Positions 54,368-64,000 of a stretch of DNA of 64,000 nucleotides are shown one piece after another. Source of the stretch: Hsuehochloa calcarea (Eukaryota > Streptophyta > Magnoliopsida > Poales > Poaceae). The DNA is taken from NCBI GenBank assembly GCA_036346395.1, contig CM070611.1:22826473-22890472 (forward strand), written 5' to 3'. Both the position numbers and the translations under genes were made by a program. The notes under the pieces were generated by a model. That model was not told the DNA's origin. It ran no database searches and saw only the letters and a program-made list of their open reading frames with translations. The first letter of the stretch is position 1. Each line of letters opens with the position of its first letter.

Positions 54368-55989
54368 TGAGAGACCATGTGAGAGGTCCTCCACTCTGAG
54401 TGATGAGTATTTGACAAGTGTGTTGATTAGATTGAGAGTTGAGGTTCTCGGTTTGGGTATTTTCGTCGAATTTGAATCGGAAATCGGAACTACTGCAGTG
54501 TATGGAGCGGAAGTTCGATAAATCGAACTACCGGTGTTGAAAATCGGAACTTCCGTTTAATCAGGTTTTGAGTTACGTTGAGCTAAAGTGCGGAACTTCC
54601 GCGACTGGTGTCATGAAGTACCGCTATGTCCGACGGAGAGTCGAAAATCGGAATTGAATTTACGGAAATCGGATGTTAGAAGATCGGAAGTTCCGCAATG
54701 GTAGCGCGGAACTTCCGATAATCGACAAGTGCGGATGTTCGAAATCGGAACTTCATTGTGGTAAATCGGAACTTCCGATTGTGTCGAGCGAATGCGCGAG
54801 AAGGAAAACTTGTGATTTTGATTTTGTATGAGTTTGAGTCTTATACAATTGTTGATGCTATGATATTGTGCAATGCTATGTGATGTGTTTTTGGTTGTAA
54901 TGACTGCAGGGCATCGAGATGGAGTCGTGGCGAGACACGTGGACCGGACTAGGCGCAGGAGGCGTTGAGGTCAGAACGGTCGGGATGTGTCGAAGACGGC
55001 GTGAATCTTGAAGCGGTTGCGAGTCGTGCACAAGAAGGAAGACGGAGGCTTCCAGAAGGTGCGCAAGGGGCGAAACGGTATTTTCGCAAGCGGCACAAGT
55101 GGAGGTGGCTCCGTCGGTGTAGTGGGCTTAATGGGTTGGAGGCCCATTAGCAAAGGCTATAAATAGAGGTGAACCCACGGTACTAGGGTTAGACTTGGAG
55201 AGAGAAAATTAGGGTTAGCCTTAGCAAAAGAGTTTGTTTTGCTTTTTGAGAGTTTGTTGAGTTGAGAGAGAATGAATTGAAAATCCTGTAATCATTCCTC
55301 TGTGGTTCCTTGTAATCTTTTGATTTCTCTTAATGAATCTCTGAGGTTTTGATTACCTGTCTATGCCTTTCTCTATTCTCTTTCTCGTTCATGTTGAATA
55401 TTTAAGGTTTTGATGTATCTTTTGATTCGTCAATGGAATAGCATGAAACTTGATATCTAGAGTCGTTTTGCTATTGCTAATGGATTCCCAAAGTCTCATG
55501 AACTAAGAATCGAGAATCGTGTCTATTTTGGGTTTTGGTCTTTCTTTCCCTTCTTCAAGAAATCCATATTTAGCTTGATTATTGGATCTTTGTTTGCGAT
55601 TCTTCTCCATAAGGTCAAGATGATGTTTAGAATGATGTCTGTGAACCTTGACTCGAGAAGAGCACTCAATATTCGCATTTTGGATTTTTGAGAAAACCCG
55701 AGCGCATCTTGTTCTTCTTCGGGACAATCGAACTTCCGATTGTCCATGGCGAACTACATGAGCGGAACTTCCGACATGAACCCGGAACTTCCGAGTGCGG
55801 AACTACTGCCGGGTAAAATCGAACGTCCGATTTCTCGAGCGATCTGAAACTTCATTTTTGTTCTCGATTTTGCTTCACTCTTCTTGAGATATCGAGAGGA
55901 CTTTGTAGGTCTTATTTAATTACAGCAAAGGGGAGTTATTAATTTTAAAGCACCATTCACCCCCCCTCTGTTGCCATTTCGGTCCTTCA
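54368..55989 (+). repeat. Copia C 3' LTR (1622 bp)
   Basis: Matches 44945-46585. TATAAATA is at 55158. Many differences from the 5' LTR are CAG/CTG in one copy versus CG in this copy. Preceded directly by AAGGGGGAGAT. Confidence 0.92.
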
Positions 55990-55994
55990 CTCTA

Positions 55995-58900
55995 GTAGAT
56001 TTCTGATCGTTCTTTGAAACAATTATTGTTTTTTCTACTATTGTGATATTTCTGCTCCACGTGAGCGTAGTTAAATTGCAAGATTTACCTTTTCACGGAA
56101 GTTCTGTTTTACCCCTGTAGGAAAAATTCAACCCGTGTGTTCGCTTGGGGTTTCGGGCATTCGCAGATTTCTTTTGCAAGTTCTTTATCAAGTGCACAAT
56201 GATCTTGCATATTTCTTTTTGGGATGCTTTAGACAGTGGTTCTCTTCCTTGATTTCTGATTTTTACAAATTCTTGTCCGGTGGTAGTTGATGAGATCCAA
56301 TAGGTCTTTAATGGTTCTCTGAAAATATTATTGTTTTTCAGTTGTTGAATTTCTTTTATTTTAAATGATCTTCGACAGTTGGCAATATTGATATTTCCAT
56401 GTTTGTTCCTTCCTTCTCATTGGAAAATAGCGACTCGTTTAGTCGTTAGATAGTTTGTATAATGAGAGTTTTCTGTTGCAAGTTCGTTAACACGAGGAAG
56501 CATTGGCTCCATGTATTTCTTTTGGATCATTCCGCGTCTTGAAGTTTAACGCATCTCTTTTCTGAGGATTAGTGTTAAAACCCTTTTTGGGGTGCCTTGT
56601 GGTGATTAAGTTGGAGATGGTAATCAAACAAATTGGTTGGCTACGGGTTCCTATTGGTCCCTAGATGTTTTTCAAAACAATTCTTGTCTTTCTGATTGTT
56701 GAGCTCTCTTTGCTAATTGTACACGATATTATTGACAAGATCATTCTTTTTGTAAGGGTCCTATCTCACTTGTAGATTAAGGGGACACGTTAACCGTTTG
56801 GTATTTTGGGAGCGGAATTAGCTTTTACAAAGTTTGTCAAAGAAAGTCTTGACTCTACTCGTTTCTTTTGGAGTAGTTGGAATGTTGGAGTTTAGAACCT
56901 CTCTTGAAAAAAAAAAGTCGAAACCCTTTTCTAATGTTATGATGGAGTTGTGTGAGAGGTTTGTTTCAGCTTTGTGGTTTTCGTACTAAGTTTCCTTTCT
57001 AGAATAAGTTGTTATTACAATTCCATTTGATGCTAAAAAATTTCTATAACACGATTTGCCATGTTCCTTTAGAAGGTTTATTGACATGATCAGTAATGTG
57101 ATGGCAATGTTGATTCCTTTATAAAGAAAGAAAGTTGTCCGCCTTTTGTAATATTTCTAAAATGATCAAATTTCCAGTTTTGTGTTCATGCTCTTTTGGG
57201 GAATTAAAGTTCTTTGTGGTAAACATAGTTTGTCGAGTAAAGCGATATGTTGAAAAATTATAATAGTTCTTCCATGACGCGGGTGTTTTGATCTTGAATA
57301 CCCGTTTGTTCCTAACGGTTAAGGTCGGATATTCTATTTTTGTGAGGCCTATGTTTTCAACTGTGGACTTCTCATATGTTTTCTGAGTTCGTTGCCTAAT
57401 TGGTTTTCCCCTGAGTTCTGTGTTCCTTGCGAGTGGTAAATGATTTTTCAGTTGGTGAAGATCGTTTCTATTTGCCTCTTCTTTCGAGAAGGAATCAACC
57501 CATTCATTCCACGTGGGTCTTCCGAAATGTTTTCTAAGTGTTGTTATGGGCTTGATGTTAATACCTGTAGTAAATTGATCGCCTTTGGTGACATCGTTCA
57601 AATAAGAATATTTCAAGTTTAGCTTTCACGGTACCTTGGAGCTCGTGAATCAACTGGTAACTGAAATTATTTTGGGTAACTTGAGGAATTGGATTAACCT
57701 ATTGTTTCTTAAAGATTTCGTGTGATTTAGTCCGAAAGGCTCCTTGGTTTGAGTTCGCAAAGTGAGGTTGCAATAAAAGAATATTTTCGTTGATCTCTTC
57801 GAGATGAAGTTAATCCGTTTGCTTTCCGTGAAATCATGTAAAGGGAAATATTTTGAGTTTTGTGGCTGAGAACATTTGGATCTCGTGTTTCCCAAGTAGA
57901 TGAACTGTTTCGAGAAAGTTGGCCTATTGAAGGATCTTATCGATTCTTAATTAAATCTTGTGGTTATTTGAAGCGTCCCTAAATTTGTTGCTCTTTCCGC
58001 TCAAGAGATGGCGAATTTCAAACGTAATATCTTTCTTTCGTGTCGGCTGTTATTTGCTATTCTCTTTTGAGGGATGTGTGCCTCCAATTATGAACTCAGC
58101 TTTCGTTTTCCAAGATCACCTTTATCAGAATATTTCTTTTGGTTTCCTGCTCGCCGTGATGAGCAACGTCTTTCTGTGTGAATAAACTTATCTTTGTTCG
58201 CCTCTTCCTTTTGAGAAAGGATCACAGTTTTGGGTTGCAAAGTGTTTGCAAAGGGTAAGTTTGGCAACTGTTTGGTGGTAGATGAGTAATCGTAGCGGTG
58301 ATATTTTGCTACCAAGTTATTGGAGGAGTAGTAGAATGTAGAATGGTTTTGATCTGTATCTCTTGGGGAAAATTAATTCACATGGAATGTATGGTTTCGA
58401 AGTAAGTTTGAAAAGTGTTATGACTGAGTAGAACCTATGATATAGTGAAACTTCAGAACTTCAGTTCATGATTGAATGGTCGGTGATTATCGAAGGTATG
58501 GAAACCTTGATTACTTCTATAGAGCAACGCAATTGGATAATGATGCGAGATTAGGTGAGAAATTTCTAAGTATGCAAATGAGTGAGTATGTTAGAATTGG
58601 GGAAAATGTTGGAGAGTCAATCCGTTGATTTCCCTATATGTTATAATTGAAATTTGTGGTAGAGATCTTGGAGGTTAAATTTGGGTTTGTATTGTTATGT
58701 TAGACCTTTGGTTACTCAATGAGTGTGTGCAGAGAAAGTGGAATAAAGGAGTTTCCTGAACAGTGGAATGATCATTGATAGAACCTTTTTGATGTAGTAC
58801 ATGAGCGTGTGTCTTGAGGATTACGAGTTGTTCTTGAAAAATTAGAGGTAATGTAATTGCGTGACATCTTGGCTTTCGTATAGCCAAGATGTTCTGATGG

Positions 58901-59632
58901 GATCTATTTTGTGGCGCTTTGGGTGCCTTCAATCAAATTATGGTTGATTAAGTAGAATGAGATGCATAGAGTATTCGGAGGATTCAATGGAGCCACCCCA
59001 CAGAGGTGTGGATGATGTATTTCAATTTGAGTATAATTTGAGGATGTTTAACTAAGAGGTTTTAGCTCATGTGGTAGTCAGTGAATTCGAATTTCAAGGT
59101 TCGAGAGAAATTTTATTCCTAGAAGCGAGGAACTGTGGCAAAGGATGATTCGTGGGTTAATGATCGTTTTCTTGATTCTCGTTTGAGTTTTGTGTCGTTG
59201 ACTTGTGTTTTCTGCAATTTGAGTTGGTGCTGTGTTGGCGTGTTGATTCTTTCCAAATTCAGACAAACCGCAAGTTTTTGGTTTAGGGCGTTTGAGTACT
59301 TCTCCTTTGGTTGTAAAATGGATTTGTTTTGAGATGAATTGTCAAATTTGGAATCTAACCTTTTGGTGAGAGTTAGCATTACGTGGATGCGATGAGGACT
59401 CTCTATTTCTAGTTGGATTCTCTTCGTTTTTTTGAAAGTTGTAGAAATTAGGGCGTTGGCTTATCGCGTTGATCGTCCGGGTCCTTATCGGCGCGTATCG
59501 CCGGTGTGCTCGAGTGTTAAGCGAGTATCGAGCAATTCAAGCTTGAAATATCGTTGTTTCATTCGAGACGCATTTCCTTACGAGTAGATTGGTGCGTAGA
59601 TTCGAGTCGAATCTTTTCTAAGGGGGATAGAG
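55995..59632 (+). other. Gypsy B interior, right part: non-coding
   Basis: T-rich sequence with recurring words (CTTTTGAGAAAGGA, TTCTTTTGGA). The longest open frame is 165 codons on the minus strand (57119-57616), low in complexity and without recognisable domains. No RT, integrase or zinc-knuckle motif is visible. The purine tract AAGGGGGATAGAG closes it at about 59620-59632. Confidence 0.7.
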
Positions 59633-61854
59633 TGTAATACCTCATAAATCCAGCTAGGTTGTATCGTTTCGAATGTCTGGGAATATTATTCGAAAACGAG
59701 ATTTAAAACTTTCCGGAACCGAATCGGTAGAAAGAACGAAGTCGGAGGGAGTAAAAGAAATAGCTTTCGTCGGATTTTTCCAATCAGCGGGGGTAAAGTT
59801 ATTTTTCGTCAACTTTGGGCATGATCCGCAACCCAGGAGGTCCAAGAGGGGGCCGGCCGGCCCATGTAGGGGCCGGCCAAAAAGGGGGGACGCCACTCCC
59901 CCCCCCAAAACCCTAGCCGCCACATGCTCCTCCCCTCCCCCTTGGCCGCCTCTTCCCCTCCCCCAAGCCGGCCTCCTTGCTGCTCCTTGGCGCCTCCTCG
60001 CTGTGGTGGTGCCATCTCCAGTGATCCCCGTCGCTCCTCCTCAAGGTCCCCTCCAACATCTCCGTTCCCCGCCGCCGTCGACGCCCGTTCGTCGTCTCCC
60101 GGTGGCCGGCCCTAAGAGAGGAAAGAGAGGGGAAGGGAGGAAGACCCGTGTGCAGCGGATCTTCGTCGTCCTACTGGTCTACAAGGGTAATTAGACCTCC
60201 GATTCGTTGTTTGATTCCTTTAGAGTTGAGAATCCGATTGGATTTGTAGTTTTCTTTTGATTTTGTTAATAGATTGATTCTGTCCAGTACGTTGTACCTC
60301 AGTTTAGGGCGTCGTAGAGGCCGAATTATATATCTGTGTCTTCTGGAGAATTGTTCCTGGTTTCATTAGCTTTGTTTTGGCACCTGGATCACGAATTTTC
60401 ACCCAGTAGATTAAAAGTTATGACTGTTTGACCACATACTGCTCTATCTGTCAGAAATTCTGGGTATAGTCGGTTGCACCTAGGTTTTTATCTAGTTAGA
60501 GTCAGAATCAGGTCGGCCACCCAACTAGGTTTATGAAGATAATTTCACCATGTTTCCAGGCTGATAAAGATCACTTTATTTGGATGAGTGGTTTAAAAGT
60601 TAGATCCTTTTCTTTAGGGCTGTTTTGAATTCTGGACAGACTGCAGTTATAGTTTTTCATTGGATGGTTAGACCTCTGTTTTGGCCGAATTAGAGTTTAC
60701 CATCAACTAGAGTTTCGTAGCCCGTTACGTTAAGAGAAGATGAGCACTGGCTTCAGGTCTTTTGGAGTTACGGTTATTTATTGGTGAATTTTCTAGTAAA
60801 ACTGCCAGTTTAGAGGTATTTGGAATGTTTGGGCGAATGGATCAAATTGAACCTTTTGTTTGGTTGGTTTGGTTAGAGATTGTGGGACGGCACGTGTAGC
60901 GATGTCTTGCTCGTTTGTCCTCATTTCGATTATTTTATATTGTAGGCGGTGAAGCGGTGAGTGGAGGGGTATCTCATTTACCTCCCAACCCGTCGCAGCG
61001 AGGCAGGCAAGTAACTTGTATACTATGATTGATGCATTATATGATGTGTGAATGAATGATTATATTTGTTCATATTTGTAGATGAATGCCATGTGTATCT
61101 TTTCATTTATGAGTACTATTCAATATTGCTATGGGATCACATCATGACATGCATAAATTACCTTTGTAAGACCCATCAATTCCAGTATGGGCACTTGAAA
61201 ATCCCATCAATTCCAGAATGGGTACATGAGTCCACCATTCCAATGTGGGCCATGTTACGTGAGTCCACCATTCCAATGTGGGCCACGTTGGACGGTCGTA
61301 TGAAACATTCTTCATACGATTACTTTAAGTGAACACCGACGGGTGTTTCACTCGCTATCTGGTATATATTTGCAATATGTCCACTTCCTTCATTGCATCA
61401 TTTCATTTCATCCATTCATAAGAATTGTTTCCAATAAATGTTCAAACCGTGAAAATGTATATGGTTCATTGGATGTTGATTGTTACTTTCAAGTACTTGC
61501 TGAGTCTTTGGCTCATTCTTGCTTTGTTGTTTTATTTAGGTAAATGACAAGGAAGAACGGTTTCATAGAGGGTAGATCAACACGATGCACTCACTACCAT
61601 AATTCCAAACATTTGAGAACTTATTATTGTCTTCTATTTATACCCTGCGTTGAATTGTAATAAGCCAACATGGCCGTATTTACCTTATCTCCTTGAAATG
61701 TTTATTTCCAATCCGTTGATTAAACTGTTGAAGATTTCCTGTTCACGTATATCCTTGTGGTACGCCAATTCTAGTAATACTTATTGTTGCGAATTTCTTA
61801 AAGATTAGTGACTGTAGGTGACATCTTGACTTCCTTATAGTCAGAGTGTTACAG
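59633..61854 (+). repeat. Gypsy B 3' LTR (2222 bp)
   Basis: Matches 42133-44438 with scattered substitutions and without the 88-bp duplication. Begins TGTAATACCTC and ends AGTGTTACA, followed by the ggccg target. Confidence 0.92.
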
Positions 61855-61859
61855 GCCGA

Positions 61860-62429
61860 CTAGCCAAATATCACAAAAAATATCATAATTGTACCGGAAA
61901 CATAAGCCATAGGATGGCAGCAAAAGAAAGCCAACCGGCTGACCTTACCCACAAGGCAATCGACTGAAAAACCGTCGAGCTAGTCGTCAACGTCGAAGTC
62001 GGTTTCACAATAGTTAACCCCTTGGGGGCCAACTTCCTCTACAGCAAGTGGAGAATCTCGTTGAGTACAAAATTGTACTCGCAATATTTACAAATAACAA
62101 AGCTACACATAGCTACATGCATTCAAGTATCAAAGGGAACCTTCTACGCTAGGCAATTTTCAACATAAAGGCATTTTCTTTGCAATAGAATAATAAATTT
62201 ACGAAATCTATTTTTAATTGTTAAAATAAAAGAAAGACAACATTTATAAATCTAATTAACATCCAAGAGGTAACTTTCCAATAGCCACCACAACAATAGC
62301 ATGAATGCCCATTCGTGCCACCCGATTTCAAGCTTTATCGAAAATATGGAGTCTAACTCTCGCATGACCTAACCAAGCGTGTCTATAACTAAGGACGTAG
62401 CTATTCGAATAGATTAAACTCTACAGGGG
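61860..62429 (-). repeat. Right piece of the LTR fragment split by Gypsy B
   Basis: Resembles 17030-17625 of Gypsy A's LTR: TTACCCACAAGGCAA-CGAC, CCCCTTGGGG, TAGCATGAAT-CCCATTC and TATTCGAATAGATT occur in the same order. More diverged than the Gypsy A pair, so a related but different element. The BARE-like LTR cuts it at 62430. Confidence 0.7.
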
Positions 62430-64000
62430 TGTTGGAAATATGCCCTAGAGGCAATCATATAGATGATGATATTTTATTATGTTCATGTTTTTGATAATAT
62501 GTTATCGTGTTCCTTGAATGAATCATTTGTTATATATCAATAAGTATGTGACTTGTTGGTGGAACTCTTTAACTTATATGATGTCATTCTAAATGTATCC
62601 ATGGTCGGAGGTCACTGGTCGGAACACTAGTGACTCTATGACTAGCACATGTATTGATTGATGACCTGGTTTCACTTGTCATAGATATAGGGATATCGAA
62701 TCAATAATGTGAGCACATGTTAGAGAACATGGGGTTGTGTAGACCCATCATTGACATACTATTGAGATTGTTATGAATCTTTGTGTCATTAGTTGGTCTT
62801 AAGTAATGATGATGTATAATCCTTAGACCTGAGATCAGGATGGTTCCCTACATGTGTAATAGCACTCTTAGGGGTTGCCAAACGCTACTCATAACTGGGT
62901 AGTTATAAAGGTAGCTTTCAGGTATGTTATGAAACATGCGGAGAGATGTGACTGGTCGAGATGGGATTTGCCCCTCCTAACATAACAGGAGAGATGTCTC
63001 TGGGCCCCTCGTGGTGATCTGATAAGGAAATTTCATGGTCATACCACTAGTGGTCAAAGTGTCGACCACATGAAGTTATCCTACACTAGATCGAGAAAGT
63101 ATTGAATAGTCCATGGATGACACTACATCTCACCAGGAGTTCAACCAGACATCGTGAGGCAAAGGGAGAATACATGAGTAAGTCGGTTAGTTTGATCAGT
63201 TACGGGCTAGTCCTATGGAGATACGAGCTGGTCATAGATTGGTCGAACGTAATCACAGAATGGTAAGAACCTGGTCGTAAGGAGTTACGAACTGGTCGTG
63301 ACCAAATACAACCTAGTTGTATAGAGATACGAACTGGTCGTAAGTGATGAGGACCTAGTCATAGAACATATTACATCAAGGTTCGTCCGCTATTCTATGT
63401 GTCTTTGGGAATCGTTATATGCTGCTAGGTACTGTTAACGACTAGTGGTCGAAAAAGAGTTTTCGAGTCATAACTGATTACACATGAACCTATGGGGTCG
63501 CACACTTAAAGGGTTAGGATTTCATATAGGCCACGAGTTCCTAATGGGCCTCAAGTTCGAGACCCATCATGAATGCCTATATAAAGAGGGGCGGTGGCAT
63601 AGGGTGTGAAAAGAGGATGATCTTTGGAAGAACTCCCGAAACCCTAATAGCCATGCCTTCTCAACCACGCTGCCGGTGCTAGCACTCCAGCGTGTAGTGA
63701 TCTTGCCCGTACGTGTGTATACCTCGGAGGTGTTGTTGCGAATCATCAGCACTAGGACGATCCGCGATTTGAGTACGACCACTCGGAGGAGCAGACGCGT
63801 GGCGAATACGTCCACTCGAAGGAGGAGACGCGTCGTGAGTACGACTACGACTGCATCAACTCGCTATAATGACTCTACTTCCACTACGAGTCGGCGCATC
63901 TAGCGGTAATCTCGTGATCTATTACTAGCGGTGGTTCCTTGGTTGCGCGGTGAATTTTTATTTGTGCTATTGTAACCTTGCTGCGTTACCCCTTTAGTGG
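62430..64000 (+). mobile_element. Copia D: BARE/Angela-like Copia LTR, running out of the window
   Basis: Starts TGTTGGAAATATGCCCTAGA, the hallmark LTR start of the BARE/WIS/Angela group of grasses (family knowledge). TATATAAAG at 63578-63586 fits the LTR promoter. At least 1571 bp of LTR are present; the end and any coding region lie beyond 64000. Frames near 63567-63903 are LTR sequence. Confidence 0.8.
63578..63586 (+). promoter_or_regulatory. Candidate TATA box of the Copia D LTR
   Basis: TATATAAAG followed by AGGGGCGG, about 1.15 kb into the LTR, a position consistent with a U3/R boundary in BARE-type LTRs. Confidence 0.55.

Larger units (their letters stand above)
44945..55989 (+). mobile_element. 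Copia C: Sirevirus-like Copia retrotransposon inserted in Gypsy B
   Basis: Eleven kb. LTRs 44945-46585 and 54368-55989 begin TGAGAGACCATG and end CGGTCCTTCA. The target ctcta is at 44940-44944 and 55990-55994. The primer site TGGTATCAGAGCC is at 46588. gag, protease, integrase, RT and RNase H lie in Copia order, followed by a 1.7-kb non-coding tail with several purine tracts. Large size, long LTRs and multiple purine tracts are Sirevirus features (family knowledge). Confidence 0.93.
42133..61854 (+). mobile_element. Gypsy B: non-autonomous LARD-like LTR element containing Copia C
   Basis: LTRs 42133-44438 and 59633-61854, both TGTAATACCTC to GTTACA. The target ggccg lies at 42128-42132 and 61855-61859. 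The primer site TGGTATCAGAGC is at 44441-44452, and an AAGGGGGATAGAG purine tract adjoins the 3' LTR. Without Copia C the interior is about 4.1 kb (44439-44944 and 55995-59632), and no gag, RT or integrase motif is visible. Large LTRs plus a non-coding interior match the LARD concept. It presumably needs proteins from a coding relative. Confidence 0.92.

Noticed and set aside
57119..57616. 165-codon open frame on the minus strand inside Gypsy B
   Set aside because: It is antisense to the element, rich in K, N and T as expected from reversed T-rich DNA, and lacks any domain or conserved-looking motif.
59673..60194. 173-codon frame in the Gypsy B 3' LTR
   Set aside because: The same sequence in the other LTR is not open over the same length, and the product is low-complexity proline/serine.
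1..64000. A novel defence, biosynthetic or other multi-gene system
   Set aside because: Only one host gene is present. All other coding signals belong to known transposable-element classes, so I found no evidence for a new gene system.

Overview
The window is nuclear DNA from a grass (Poaceae), inferred from its LTR-retrotransposon families, a CACTA element with grass-type subterminal repeats and a BARE/Angela-type Copia LTR. The species cannot be fixed by eye. There is one real host gene. Almost everything else is transposable-element DNA, much of it nested. I see no prokaryotic or viral locus, CRISPR array, tRNA or rRNA.

Host gene (1441-35856, + strand): a multidrug-and-toxic-compound-extrusion (MATE) transporter of the FRD3/FRDL citrate-efflux type. 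I assembled 13 exons by hand. All phases agree, and the joined CDS is 1587 nt (528 codons plus stop). The first twelve exons lie at 1441-15241. The short last exon (35796-35856) lies 20.5 kb downstream and carries the family C-terminus IGTAGGPWAFLR. Intron 7 (6.7 kb) holds a truncated CACTA element fused to a truncated Copia (Copia A). Intron 12 (20.6 kb) holds a second short-LTR Copia (Copia B, about 5 kb) that is split by an 11.9 kb Gypsy element (Gypsy A), plus a repeat-protein fragment. Every coding element in the introns runs antisense to the gene.

Downstream (36-64 kb) is a retrotransposon nest. In order it holds: a solo LTR with TSD ttgat; remnants of a non-coding LTR element; an LTR start that runs into a 13-unit satellite-like array (about 150 bp per unit); and an LTR fragment split by Gypsy B (42133-61854, TSD ggccg). 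Gypsy B is a non-autonomous, LARD-like element, and is itself split by a Sirevirus-like Copia (Copia C, 44945-55989, TSD ctcta). The window ends inside a BARE/Angela-like LTR (Copia D, from 62430).

The host gene would export citrate (family inference). The elements do not cooperate with it; they lengthen its introns and may affect splicing. A second theme is sequence quality. Paired LTR copies differ repeatedly by CAG/CTG-to-CG changes, which resembles methylation-linked base-calling error. Some broken element reading frames may therefore be artefacts.
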